This document shows, piece after piece, positions 30,591 through 39,471 of a stretch of DNA of 39,471 bases. The translations under genes were made by a program, and so were the position numbers. The notes under the pieces are model-generated. The model was not told the origin of the DNA, searched no databases, and saw nothing but the letters and a program-made list of their open reading frames with translations. The first letter of the stretch is position 1; the number at the start of each line of letters is the position of its first letter. Source of the DNA: Ophiostoma sp. CBS 140.51. Lineage: Eukaryota > Ascomycota > Sordariomycetes > Ophiostomatales > Ophiostomataceae. The stretch lies in assembly GCA_029298735.1 (NCBI GenBank), contig JANSLP010000304.1, forward strand, positions 1 to 39,471, given 5' to 3'.

Positions 30591-33540
30591 GCCAGTTGGC
30601 TGTAAGTTCAGTGGGGAGGCCGCACCGTCAGGCGTGTCCTGGCTAGGTCAGGGCATGTTGACGAAAGATCCACAGGCTGGCCCTCCGGAAGCCTGTCCGT
30701 TACAGCTTGCACAAGACACCACTCAACTCAAGCCCCAGCCAACAACACACGAGTTGACTGCCCGAAACAGGCCCCATCTCACGAAAAGAGAAAGCGGGGC
30801 AGAGGCTGCCGAGAGGAAGAGAAGAGCAAAGGATAAGAAGGAATGGAGAGGGGGACGGTGGGACCTGGATCACAAGAAACATCCGTCGACCAATTAAAAC
30901 GTCAAAGTGCAGACCTGCCCAGAGTCGTGCCCCTCACCTGTCCTTCCTGTTCCTTCTTTGCCCAGTGGCCACACTCCATCACGCCGCTCTGCTCCAAGCA
31001 TGCTTTCTTTCCACATGGTTGGCCAGAAAGCTATGAGAAAAATCGACATCCGACAAAATTGAATAAATTCAATGTGACAGGAAAGCACGGAAAAGAACAG
31101 GAAACTGAGAGGCGGACACTTGCCGCTCTGGCCAACCAAGATCAAGCCCTATTCTCATGACAGCGGAGATACGTTGAAGTTGATGTGGCTTTCGATTTTC
31201 AAGATCGGCAGCTTCACTACTGGCTTTGCTTGCTTTTCGTGCATTGTTGTCTGCCCTGTCCAGCTTAGCAGGACGAGCTCCACGAGCTCTGACAGGTTCA
31301 TGCTTGTCGTGCTCTTTCGCACTTGGACAGGGCGGACGTGGGCGAGAGGCCGCCTTGAAACTAGTGGGCAACAGCAGCTGGTGTGGAATGGCGCAGAGAG
31401 ACCTCATCAAACTCCATGGCAGACCAGTACGTGTAAAAACAGCAAAGCCCCAATAACCTTGACTAACATGACGATCGAAAAGAGGGCCAGGCACCACTGA
31501 AGAGACCAGTCGAGCCAGTTCAAACAGCTCTCCCACATCTCCCACATTCACACGGCCGATCAAAAATGGGACATTCGCGAATGGTAGGAGGGACAGAGCG
31601 ACATCGCCGGTGACGAGATACTGCCGCCGTGCAGTGTGCATGCCAGCATCTCCGTTTTATGTGATATTCATTAATATTGGCTGCCCTGTTTACAACCACC
31701 TGGCACCCATCCGTCACGACTCAGCACATCTGTTTGCCACAAAGCATCCGTGTGCAAGATTTGTACGCGAGGAAAGACGCCGTGTCTCCGCGATTAGGCC
31801 GCAAGAATTGGATGAACATAAAAAAGGCAAGTTGTTACTTTTTGCACTTGTTCATCGAAACACGGGCCTACATTTTCGTGTTAGTGTCCCTCCTGCTGCC
31901 CCCGTGCAGGGCGTTCTTTGGCCGCTTGATGACAGTCCCCTGATCAGAGCTCCAGGTCGGTCAATCGTCTGGCAAGTGGTCACCGTAACTTTTCACAGCT
32001 TGACAGCAGACCGCAAAGTGCATCTTTAACCAGAGAACAACATAAAATGCCAACAAAGGCGACCGACGTGGCAGGGCGGCCAGGCCACGACCCAACCTGC
32101 CAGGGTCCAACAGCATCGAACATGCAAAATTTGACAAACGACATCCACATCTGGTCCACAACGCCCCACAGAAACTGAAACTTCCCTTTGCATACAGCTC
32201 TCGGAATCCCACGCAATTGACGCGGTGCGGAGGAGCATGCCGCAGGTCATGACAACGAGATGAGAAAGCTTCCCTGGCTCCCCTTTACTACCATCTTGCT
32301 TCTACACTTTACTCAGTATCTTGTCAGGTCCAGCAAGCACAAACTCCATGGCAATTGTCGATCTGTGGTCTTGTCCATCTATTGTCCGAAGTAATCTTGC
32401 ATCCAAAGAAGGCATGGTAAAAGGATGTACGACAGACAAGGAGACAGACACAACGGGCATTCAGGGCGAGGAGGGGTGCATTAGAGGGAAAGCAAAAACA
32501 GACCTTGAAGAGAGCACAAGTGTTTGTTCCTGTTCCCTTTTCGTCGCCCTGCGTGCCTGTCCATTGTTGAAGGCTGTCTTTTTTCTAGACGGCAACCGCG
32601 CGCAGCAGCGGAAAGACGTCAAGTGAAGAGCTCCCTTGTTCCCGTGTCAGAGAAAAAGTAAGGTGTGTGGAGACTGACACGAAAACAGCCCAAATGAGAT
32701 CCAATACGGTAGGCGGGATCATGGTAGCCAGTCAATAATCCCAGCCTCCTTTTCAGCACCTTTCCCACACAGCAAAGCACATTTGAAGCTGCAGATGCGC
32801 TAGACAGAAGCTTCTTGTCGAGGCGTGCTGGATCAGGGGCCAAGACGGAAGGGAAAGCGGCTGCCATCCTTCAGGGCTGTTTTGGTCGGGCGAACAGAGG
32901 GGAAGAGCTCCAAAGGAGCGAAGGAGCTCGAGAGGGGTGCTGAAGATATGGGGGAAAGGCGTATTGTGGCTCATCTCACCCGCCCTACATTACTGTATGT
33001 AGGCAAAAATAGAAATAAATAATCGAGCCAACTTGACAGCAAGTATTACCGGTTTGTCCAACACACAATCTGACTTCTACCTCAGCCGTAGAACATGAAA
33101 ACGACAGAATCTGAAATATTTGTATGAAGCAATTTGCATTGCCCTGCGAGAATTGATTCGATACCGTTACACATGTTGCAGGTAGTCCATAGTTTTATTC
33201 GGTCTACCTTGATGTGAATCAAACGAAATAGTATGAGTTTCTGGGAACATGCCGAATTCATTGAAAGAAATTGAAGGAAAGAGAAAAGAAGGCAAGTGTC
33301 GTAGTTTTTGTTTGATTTGTTTCGTTATATTAAATTATATTTTTGGGTGTCATGATAATGATTCCACCTCGAAATGCTGTTCTGTCACCTCCCATAAAGC
33401 CGTTCCCAATCTCGGCTTTTTTACTTCGTCCAGCCCTAGACTGTCGTCTGACATCGGTGAATAATAGCTGTCGGAAAATGCGCTGCGTAGTGGCTAGCAG
33501 GGCTGCCTTTTCGTTTGTCGTGTCTGTCGGGCTCGTCGTA

Positions 33541-33558
33541 TTTCGATTTCGATTTCGA
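33541..33558. repeat. (TTTCGA)3 tandem repeat
   Basis: Three perfect copies of TTTCGA followed by TT. Short tandem repeat in non-coding sequence. Confidence 0.85.
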
Positions 33559-34324
33559 TTCCAATAACGTCGAGAATCCGTTTCCAGAGTCTCATCGTGT
33601 GAACACTCCTTCGTGCACCCCCCAGTCCGAGACCTCCTAGCCAAACTCCAATCACCACGCATCGAGCACCGAAACTCTCTACCGCCCCCGTATCCTTTTC
33701 ACCATAATTTCCCATCGTCTCTTTCTCGTCGTCTGAATCCTCCCCCGGCTATCTGGTTAGTGATAGAGAGTGGCACCACTAGGAGGTGCAAGACAACGAA
33801 CAAGTCCAAAATAAGAAAAGAAAAGCCGTCCGCAAAAAATGAACAACACAAGAAAAAGACCAAAAAAATATGGAACAAGTTGAAGTGTTCCATGATAAAG
33901 AAGCCCCTCTTAATAGAGCGACTTCCTTGGATCCGGTGTTGAACGCCCCATGTTTTGGTTGCAAAAACAGCAGACAGCGCAAAGCACAGATATCGACCCA
34001 GACACACCAGACTAGACCGCCAACCTGGGCAAAGTTGCTGCGATGTTGTATCACAAAACCCCGCCCAGAACGGTCAAGCTGGCGTAACACAAAAAAGACA
34101 CACGCAAAACGACCACAAAAAAAGAGAAAAGAAGTAAGCCAGGACGAGAGGCCGCCGATCACGGCATGCCTCTTATGCTGTTGGTGTTGTTGTTCAAGTT
34201 TCTCTCCCCGAGTTTTCTTTTTGTCGTCGGCCGCAGGTCCCAAATCTCCCGTGTCCTCCCTCTTGCAAGGGGTTATTGCTTATCGTAAAAAATCATTGAT
34301 CAAAAGGTGAAACCCGCGGAGGGT

Positions 34325-35592
34325 TTACAGGACACCCCACGAGTCCTCGGCGGCGTGGCAGAACTTGCTGCAAGCAACACTCGCCGAAAGACTGTAGTTG
34401 CTGATAGAAATCTTGTCGTCCACGTAGGCGTCGGCAAAGTTGTCGGGGCCCTTGGCCATAGCACCGACAAAGACGCAAATGCTCTCCTTGGGATCCAGGC
34501 TGTCGATGTAGCTGCGAACGGGCTGCACCTCAGCGTCGAAACTCAGGGTGACCTTGCGGCAGTTGGGGGGCAGGTGATCGGTGATGGGGTTCTTAATCAC
34601 ACGAAGGAGCTTTTCCTGCGAGTTAGTAGACCGGATGGAAAGGCGGTGAAGTAGCTGCACCATCAGACCGGCGAAGCGCTTGAAAGTACGCGGAATGCGG
34701 ACGGTGGGCGAGACCTCGATCAGGACATCCTTGGCCGTCAGGATGTAGATCTGGAGCTTGCCGGCTTTGTTGATGGGCGAATCGAGGAGAGTCAGGAGGC
34801 ACTGTGTTTTGTTTCCCGTCTCAGTACACGTCGATACCTACGCGGGGAGAAGAATCGAGGATACGCCGGACGAAGAGCGTTTTTTGCAATTGGAAAAGGA
34901 AGAGTAGCAAACCTGGTGAGTGATGTCAGGACGAGCGTCACTGATGTCCCTGTTCATCTTCCGCATGACACCAATGTGCTCGTCACTGTTGAGGAGCGAG
35001 TACTTCTCGTCCCGATGGGCAGCGCCCATGCGGTTGGCCGAGCCTCCTTGCGACGCAGCGCGGTAGGTTTCAAGGCTCGCATTGGCCAGCACAACAATCA
35101 GTCGCCGCGTGTCCTTGTCGGACGAGGCAATTGGGTGATGCTGCTCGGCGACGAGCTGGGGAAGGGCGGGGGGTGGAAGCGACTGGGTTCCTATCATCGT
35201 GGGCGGCAGAGGTTAGGAGATAGGTTCGTGAGAAAATTATTGGTAGAAAGGTATTTGGGAGGCAGGAAGCAACCGCGTGTGCTATTTTGTTTTTGGAAAC
35301 AAAAGGAAAGAGTGCCCATCTGCCATGCCACATGCTGTTTTTGCAGGAGCAGGCAGAGGTCTTGGGGGTCTCGTGACCGGCCGGCGTTCTCAGACAAACC
35401 CCTCGTGCTTTCCTTCCAACACAATGGCATCATCGTCGAAGAAACAAGAGACGAAGAAACGAACGACCAACAGACGCAACAACAACAACCAACAGACACT
35501 ATGGCTCACGCTTGAGCCACAGAAACGGTGATTTGTCCAGGGATTTGCAACTTACTCTGTCTCTTGCCCGCGCGGTGTTCCGGAGAAGACAT
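34325..35592 (-). CDS. emg1: rRNA pseudouridine N1-methyltransferase Nep1/Emg1
   Basis: SPOUT-class, SAM-dependent enzyme that methylates a hypermodified pseudouridine in 18S rRNA and is needed to build the 40S subunit in the nucleolus. Exons 35592-35556, 35190-34913 and 34801-34325 give 263 residues; yeast Emg1 has 252. Conserved blocks: RRLIVVLANASLETYR, KYSLLNSDEHI, DARPDITHQ/CLLTLLDSPINKAG (across intron 2), DVLIEVSPTVRIPRTFKRF, LLRVIKNPITDHLPPNCRKV, ESICVFVGAMAKGPDNFAD and the C-terminal ISNYSLSASVACSKFCH, which forms the knotted SAM site. Intron 2 is 111 bp. Intron 1 is 365 bp, unusually long here; it has a GTAAGT donor and a CCTAAC before ATAG. Exon 1 adds only MSSPEHRAGKRQ and is the least certain part. 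The translation from 35190 on is secure. Confidence 0.93.
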
Positions 35593-35820
35593 TTTGAGGA
35601 ATGTGTTTGTGGGTGGGAATCAAAAATTAACAAAGACTTAGAGACAATGGCCGAAACACTGTGTGAGTGATAACCAAGCGAAGAGAAGAATTCAAGAAAA
35701 AGAAGATGGGAATGGAGAGAAAATAAAGAAGAGGACAGAGAGAGGGAGGAACGGCAGGAGAGAAGGCGGGCCGGACAAGAAAAATTCGTTGAGGATTTCC
35801 GAGTTAACACTTAAGGCGGT

Positions 35821-35826
35821 CACGTG
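35821..35826. promoter_or_regulatory. CACGTG box 1
   Basis: Palindromic E-box, about 230 bp upstream of the emg1 ATG. CACGTG is bound by Cbf1-type bHLH factors in fungi. It is the first of three at near-equal spacing. Confidence 0.4.
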
Positions 35827-36123
35827 GGCTACTTAGTCCGGCATCACAGTGGGTGTTGGGGGAGAAACTGTGAGAAACCGGAGCATTTTGCACCTATTTT
35901 ACAGCTTCTAACAGCCTTTTTACATGTGGTTACGCCCCTGTTTTGATTGTCATCCCTTGGCTCCGGACTGGCGCCGTCGTAGCCTATGATTCCTTTGTGA
36001 AAGGAGCTTATGTTCGCCGGGCAGAGTCAGAGTCCGTGGTATTTGCCGGAGGAGTAGGATTCTAGACTGTCAGACTGTGGAATTCTCTCCTCGCTGTTCG
36101 ACTCAAATCTGGTCACTGAGACG

Positions 36124-36129
36124 CACGTG
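36124..36129. promoter_or_regulatory. CACGTG box 2
   Basis: Second CACGTG, 303 bp from the first, in GCACGTGAC context. It lies between the two divergent genes. Confidence 0.4.
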
Positions 36130-36193
36130 ACCCAGACGACACGGCCTCTTTTCATCCGCCTTTTTTACACTACGCTCAAACCAGCCCAAAATA

Positions 36194-36206
36194 CGGAGTA
36201 TATCCG
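36194..36206. promoter_or_regulatory. CGG-N7-CCG inverted site
   Basis: CGGAGTATATCCG has CGG and CCG half-sites separated by 7 bases, the form bound by many dimeric Zn(II)2Cys6 fungal regulators. It lies about 740 bp upstream of kgd2. The regulator is unknown and chance is possible. Confidence 0.3.
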
Positions 36207-36428
36207 CTGAAGTTTGTTTTTTTTGGGTTCCTTTGGCTTCCTTCTTCGAATCGGATCGCAGTTATGCGCCAATGCCCCGTACCCGCTGGCTATCGATCAC
36301 AAAACTGCAGATAGCAAGAGAATAGCGAGATGCAAACACAATGTGTACACAGTATGTTTGTGCGAAATCAGGCACGCACCGCCGTTTGGGAAGGAACGTC
36401 CGTGACGTTCCCCTGAGAAAACTCTGTG

Positions 36429-36434
36429 CACGTG
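36429..36434. promoter_or_regulatory. CACGTG box 3
   Basis: Third CACGTG, 305 bp from the second, in GCACGTGGC context, about 515 bp upstream of kgd2. Confidence 0.4.
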
Positions 36435-36576
36435 GCGGTGCGTTACCGATGACTAATGATTGTGGCGTTAGCTATGCGGCGACTTGGGGCGCTGTATGTT
36501 CGCAGTATGTTCGGGTCAAGTCCCTCGCGAGGCACCCAACCTATCCGAAGCCGACACGGAACCAGCGATCCTCTGG

Positions 36577-36584
36577 CCAATCAG
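36577..36584 (+). promoter_or_regulatory. CCAATCAG box upstream of kgd2
   Basis: Lies about 365 bp upstream of the kgd2 ATG. In yeast KGD2 is a classic target of the Hap2/3/4/5 CCAAT-binding complex, and CCAATCA is a preferred form in filamentous fungi. This fits respiratory control; it is not proof. Confidence 0.5.
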
Positions 36585-36946
36585 AAAGCGCCCCCTAGTA
36601 CGTTTTCTTGTTTTTATTACCTCGCAGAGCTCCACAGCATCCTTAATTCCCTACTTTCGGCTTGCTGTGGCCTTTTGCTCGGCAACTGGGCTTCTGTATT
36701 TTTTTCGTCATCTACCTTTTTTCCTGCTTCGTCCGAACGAACCGTCGCATTTCGCATCTCTGTATTTCTTTCTATCCTCACAAACCCTCAACGGTCTTTT
36801 TTCTCACGTCTTTGTCTTCTGCTTTAGCTGCAGCTGCCAATTCCATTCTATCTTCTCGTCGTCGTCTCTCTCTCTTTCGACCTCTCTTTTGCTCCCTCGT
36901 GTTTCACGTTCTTCTTTCGACTCTCCCCCTTTCTCAGCTCTCCACC

Positions 36947-38400
36947 ATGCTGTCCAGACGAATCCTCCACGCCGCCCGGTCTGCCGCCATCTGCCGGCCA
37001 CAGCCTGCGCTGCGCCATGCCCAGCTGCCGCTGATGTTCCAGCATGTCCGCAACTACGCGGATCTGACGGTCAAGGTGCCGCCGATGGCTGAGTCCATCT
37101 CGGAGGGCACGCTCAAGCAGTTCTCCAAGCAGATTGGCGAGCGCGTCGAGCAGGACGAGGAGATTGCGACCATTGAGACCGACAAGGTGGGTTTGGATGG
37201 TTGGGTGCTTGGAGCGTCCAAGACGCGTTTGGTTGCGACGGTCGACGCGCAAATAACGACCTTGATGGCTAACGATAGTTTCTTCATTCCTTTAGATCGA
37301 TGTGGCCGTCAACGCACCGGAAGCTGGTGTCCTGCGCGAGTTCTTTGCCAACGAGGAGGACACCGTTGTCGTCGGCCAGGACCTTGTCCGCATAGAAGTC
37401 GGCGCAGAGGGCGAGGCCAAGGCTGAGAAGCCTGCCGAGTCTGAGGCACCCAAGAAGGAGGAGGCACCCAAGGAGGAGTCAAAGCCCGCTGACGCCGAGC
37501 CAAAATCGGAGTCCAAGCCGGTTGAGTCGTCAAAACCTGCGCCTGCCCCCGAGAAGAAGAGCTCGCCCGCCCCGTCAAAACAGTCCTCGGAGCCTGCCAG
37601 CCCTTCGCCCCTCGGCAGCCGTGAGGAGCGCAGAGTCAAGATGAACCGCATGCGCCTCCGCATCGCCGAGCGTCTCAAGCAGTCGCAGAACACCGCTGCC
37701 TCCCTAACCACCTTCAACGAAGTCGACATGTCCTCGCTCGTCGAGTTCCGCAAGCTGTACAAGGACGAGGTCCTGAAGAAGACTGGCGTCAAGCTCGGCT
37801 TCATGAGCGCCTTCACCCGTGCCTGCGTCCTGGCTATGAAGGACCTGCCCGCTGTCAATGCCTCCATCGAGGGTCCCAACGGCGGTGACACCATTGTCTA
37901 TCGCGATTACGTCGACGTCAGCGTCGCTGTCGCCACTGAGAAGGGTCTCGTCACCCCCGTTGTCCGCAACGCTGAGGGTATGGACCTGGTCACCATCGAG
38001 AAGTCGATTGCCGACCTTGGCCACAAGGTGCGTCATCCCCTGTGCTTCCTGATTGCCTTTTTTATGTTTTCTTTTGACATCACTAACATTCTCTTCCACA
38101 TAGGCTCGCGACGGCAAGCTAACCATCGAGGATATGGCCGGCGGTACCTTCACGATCAGCAACGGCGGTGTCTTCGGCTCGCTGATGGGCACTCCCATCA
38201 TCAACCTGCCCCAGTCGGCTGTGCTCGGCCTGCACGCCATCAAGGAGCGCCCCGTCGCCGTCAACGGCAAGATCGAGATCCGCCCCATGATGTACCTGGC
38301 GCTGACCTACGACCACCGCCTGCTGGACGGACGTGAGGCTGTGCAGTTCCTGGTGAAGGTGAAGGAGTACATTGAGGACCCGAGACGCATGCTGCTGTAA
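36947..38400 (+). CDS. kgd2: 2-oxoglutarate dehydrogenase E2 (dihydrolipoyl succinyltransferase)
   Basis: Core of the mitochondrial 2-oxoglutarate dehydrogenase complex; transfers the succinyl group from lipoamide to CoA in the TCA cycle. Exons 36947-37186, 37296-38027 and 38104-38400 give 422 residues, in the usual range. Both introns are phase 0. Residues 1 to about 38 form a basic presequence (MLSRRILHAARSAA). The single lipoyl domain spans about 39-115, with the lipoyl lysine Lys80 in ETDK/IDVAVNAPEAG; intron 1 falls exactly after this codon. A Lys/Glu/Pro/Ala-rich linker (about 120-215) follows and no clear E1/E3-binding domain is seen, as expected for this family. The catalytic domain starts at about 222 (MNRMRLRIAERLKQSQN) and ends with YDHRLLDGREAVQF, with catalytic His395 and Asp399. 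Starts at an ATG in CTCTCCACCATG context. Confidence 0.97.
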
Positions 38401-38840
38401 AAGTTTGTCCATCCTCGATTCTTGATTGCTTCGTAGGTGGGACGGCGGCGTGCTCGGCTGGTGTTTTAACTGTAATCTATCTGTAGATTTGTATTTTGGC
38501 CTATTTCGTTTCTTTTCTCTTTCTCTCTGTCTCTCTCTTTTGGCCCGCCTCTGCTTGTCATTCTCCTGTGTATAACAGGCTTTGCATGGATCTAAGACGA
38601 GCTGTGTACATTGTCTTTGTTCTACCACCCTAGCATTTTTTTTTATCGTCTGCTTCTTGTAACCCCATTTTGCTGTTTCTTTTCTCGTCCTTCATCTTCA
38701 TCTTTCCCATGTTGTAATACTATTTGCCTAGCTTCAAACAAGTGTTCAAGGTAACATCTCACAAACCTCGACACGGTGCATTCCCACTGGTGCCATGGGC
38801 GGACAAAGGCGGTTGGGTCATAGATAAAATCAATGCCAAA

Positions 38841-38870
38841 AAGAAGAAGAAGAAGAAGAAGAAGAAGAAG
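38841..38870. repeat. (AAG)10 microsatellite
   Basis: Ten perfect AAG units, flanked by further A-rich bases on both sides. It is non-coding here and likely to vary between isolates. Confidence 0.95.
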
Positions 38871-38898
38871 AAAACCGATTGTCTTCGCACAGCACATA

Positions 38899-39054
38899 TT
38901 AGACGCATAGGGTCAGATAGACAGAGTCGACCATTCCAGCTACTCGGACCCTGAAGGCGGCGTCATCGTCGAACCACTTTACGACTTCGACGCAGCGACG
39001 AATCCGGAAGTAGCTGCGCATCTCATCGTCAAGGTCGACTTGAGAGTGCACGTC
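38899..39054 (-). CDS. Possible 3'-terminal exon or gene relic
   Basis: Minus-strand open frame of 51 codons ending in TAA at 38899, closed upstream by TGA at 39055-39057. The translation (DLDDEMRSYFRIRRCVEVV, then KWFDDDAAFRVRVAGMVDS) is balanced in composition, and about two thirds of third positions are G or C, like the real genes here. It would be tail-to-tail with kgd2. It has no ATG near its limit, so it would need a splice acceptor (TCTCAAG or TGTGAG are candidates). No family is recognised; a degenerate pseudogene or chance are alternatives. Confidence 0.2.
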   Translation of the reverse strand, partial: DVHSQVDLDDEMRSYFRIRRCVEVVKWFDDDAAFRVRVAGMVDSVYLTLCV

Positions 39055-39471
39055 TCACATTGTCTAAAAGGAGTCGCCCTGATCCTTTTCTCAAGCTGCA
39101 CGATGTGACAATGCCTTGAAATCAGTGCCAAGACGAAGCAACTTTTCTGACGTCCACCTCCCGGATCTTGTCCTTCCTTTCCTTACATGCTAACTGCCTC
39201 GTCTGTATGGACTATGCCGTACCCCCTTTACCCTTTAACGTTAACATTCTACATATGCTTCTTTGCAACCTTGTGCTGTCATTTTAGTGTACTTTATTGT
39301 CACGCCGAACTCTGTTGTCAAAACACGAGGTGGCATTTGGCTCGCTTTCGCTCTAGGTTAACAGGCTTTTAGTACAAGAACAGGGGTAATAAATGTTAAA
39401 TATAGTGGAGAAAAGTACATCTCGTCCAGAAGACGTTCGGCAAGGGTTTTGGAGAGTCGAGGTGGTGGAAA

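Larger units (their letters stand above)
27319..34324. other. 7.0-kb gene-poor region
   Basis: Upstream of the VOC-like gene and downstream of Nep1. Base composition looks like the rest of the window rather than AT-rich, so repeat-induced point mutation is not evident. I found no protein with family resemblance on either strand. Items seen: a plus-strand pyrimidine tract at 28084-28150, a signal-peptide-like small ORF at 28712-28888, (GGCCA)4 at 30571-30590, (TTTCGA)3 at 33541-33558, a CCCTCATG repeat near 29119, and an AT-rich part at about 32990-33350. It may hold the long upstream region of the VOC-like gene, non-coding transcripts, or genes too divergent to recognise. Confidence 0.55.
35593..36946. 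other. Divergent promoter region, emg1 / kgd2
   Basis: Shared upstream region holding three CACGTG boxes (35821, 36124, 36429), a CGG-N7-CCG site (36194-36206), a CCAATCAG (36577) and a long C/T-rich kgd2 leader (about 36680-36940). Frames at 36456-37092 run through this leader and are Phe/Leu/Ser-rich artefacts. Confidence 0.65.
38401..39471. other. kgd2 3' region and right edge
   Basis: T/C-rich kgd2 3' UTR to about 38700, then an (AAG)10 microsatellite, then a coding-like minus-strand stretch (38899-39054). From 39060 to the end no gene is evident, although the last 60 bases read on the minus strand as an open frame (PPPRLSKTLAERLLDEMY) that may or may not be coding. Confidence 0.5.

Noticed and set aside
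31069..31641. 190-codon minus-strand ORF inside the 7-kb gene desert
   Set aside because: It does begin with ATG and is the longest frame there, but no motif or domain is visible, and one such frame in 7 kb of GC-balanced DNA on six frames is not surprising. Transcript evidence could revive it.
36484..37092. 202-codon plus-strand frame overlapping the kgd2 start
   Set aside because: It runs through the pyrimidine-rich leader (Ser/Phe/Leu-rich) and is out of frame with the unmistakable kgd2 protein.
1..39471. tRNA, rRNA, spliceosomal snRNA, CRISPR or transposon sequences
   Set aside because: Reading for B-box-like GGTTCRANTCC, U1/U2/U5/U6 core sequences, terminal inverted repeats, and reverse transcriptase or transposase motifs gave nothing supportable. 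Covariance-model and repeat-library searches would be decisive.

Overview
The window is nuclear DNA of a filamentous ascomycete (Pezizomycotina). A Sordariomycete is the best guess, but nothing here fixes the order. The reasons are: intron-containing genes with mostly short introns (57-170 bp, one of 365 bp), GT..AG borders and CTAAC-type branch points; pyrimidine-rich leaders before start codons; a G/C preference at third codon positions; Ala/Ser/Pro-rich low-complexity inserts; and proteins that match fungal families. I see no bacterial-style operon, tRNA, rRNA, CRISPR array or recognisable transposon.

Eleven genes can be modelled with confidence, ten of them with recognisable function. From left to right: vacuolar aspartic proteinase (pep4-like, minus, 1006-2463); SAGA subunit Spt7 (minus, 4874-8617); a VanZ-like membrane protein (plus, 10138-10934); a ferric-reductase-type transmembrane oxidoreductase (minus, 11266-13294); a RidA/YjgF/Mmf1 enamine deaminase (plus, 14464-15019); a LETM1-like mitochondrial protein (plus, 15696-16916); a Nab3-like RNA-binding termination factor (minus, 17369-20399); cystathionine gamma-synthase (minus, 21429-23599); a protein with an N-terminal VOC/glyoxalase-like region and a long Ser/Tyr/Arg-rich tail (minus, 25618-27318); the ribosome biogenesis methyltransferase Nep1/Emg1 (minus, 34325-35592); and the E2 subunit of 2-oxoglutarate dehydrogenase, Kgd2 (plus, 36947-38400). 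Exon borders were assigned by reading splice sites and joining the frames so that conserved family motifs become continuous.

The genes are mostly housekeeping and do not form one pathway or an obvious cluster. Possible loose themes are mitochondria (Kgd2, the LETM1-like protein, perhaps the RidA protein) and gene expression (Spt7, Nab3, Nep1). RidA proteins hydrolyse reactive enamines/imines made by PLP enzymes, and cystathionine gamma-synthase is a PLP enzyme, but the two genes are about 6.4 kb apart and adjacency proves nothing.

The part with least explanation is the 7.0 kb between the VOC-like gene and Nep1 (27319-34324). No convincing protein gene was found there, only a candidate small secreted peptide ORF, a plus-strand pyrimidine tract and short tandem repeats. 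Other points worth a look are three CACGTG boxes spaced about 304 bp apart in the Nep1-Kgd2 divergent promoter, a perfect TGAGTCA (Gcn4/Cpc1-type) site upstream of cystathionine gamma-synthase, and a coding-like minus-strand fragment near the right edge. I did not find a clearly new multi-gene system.
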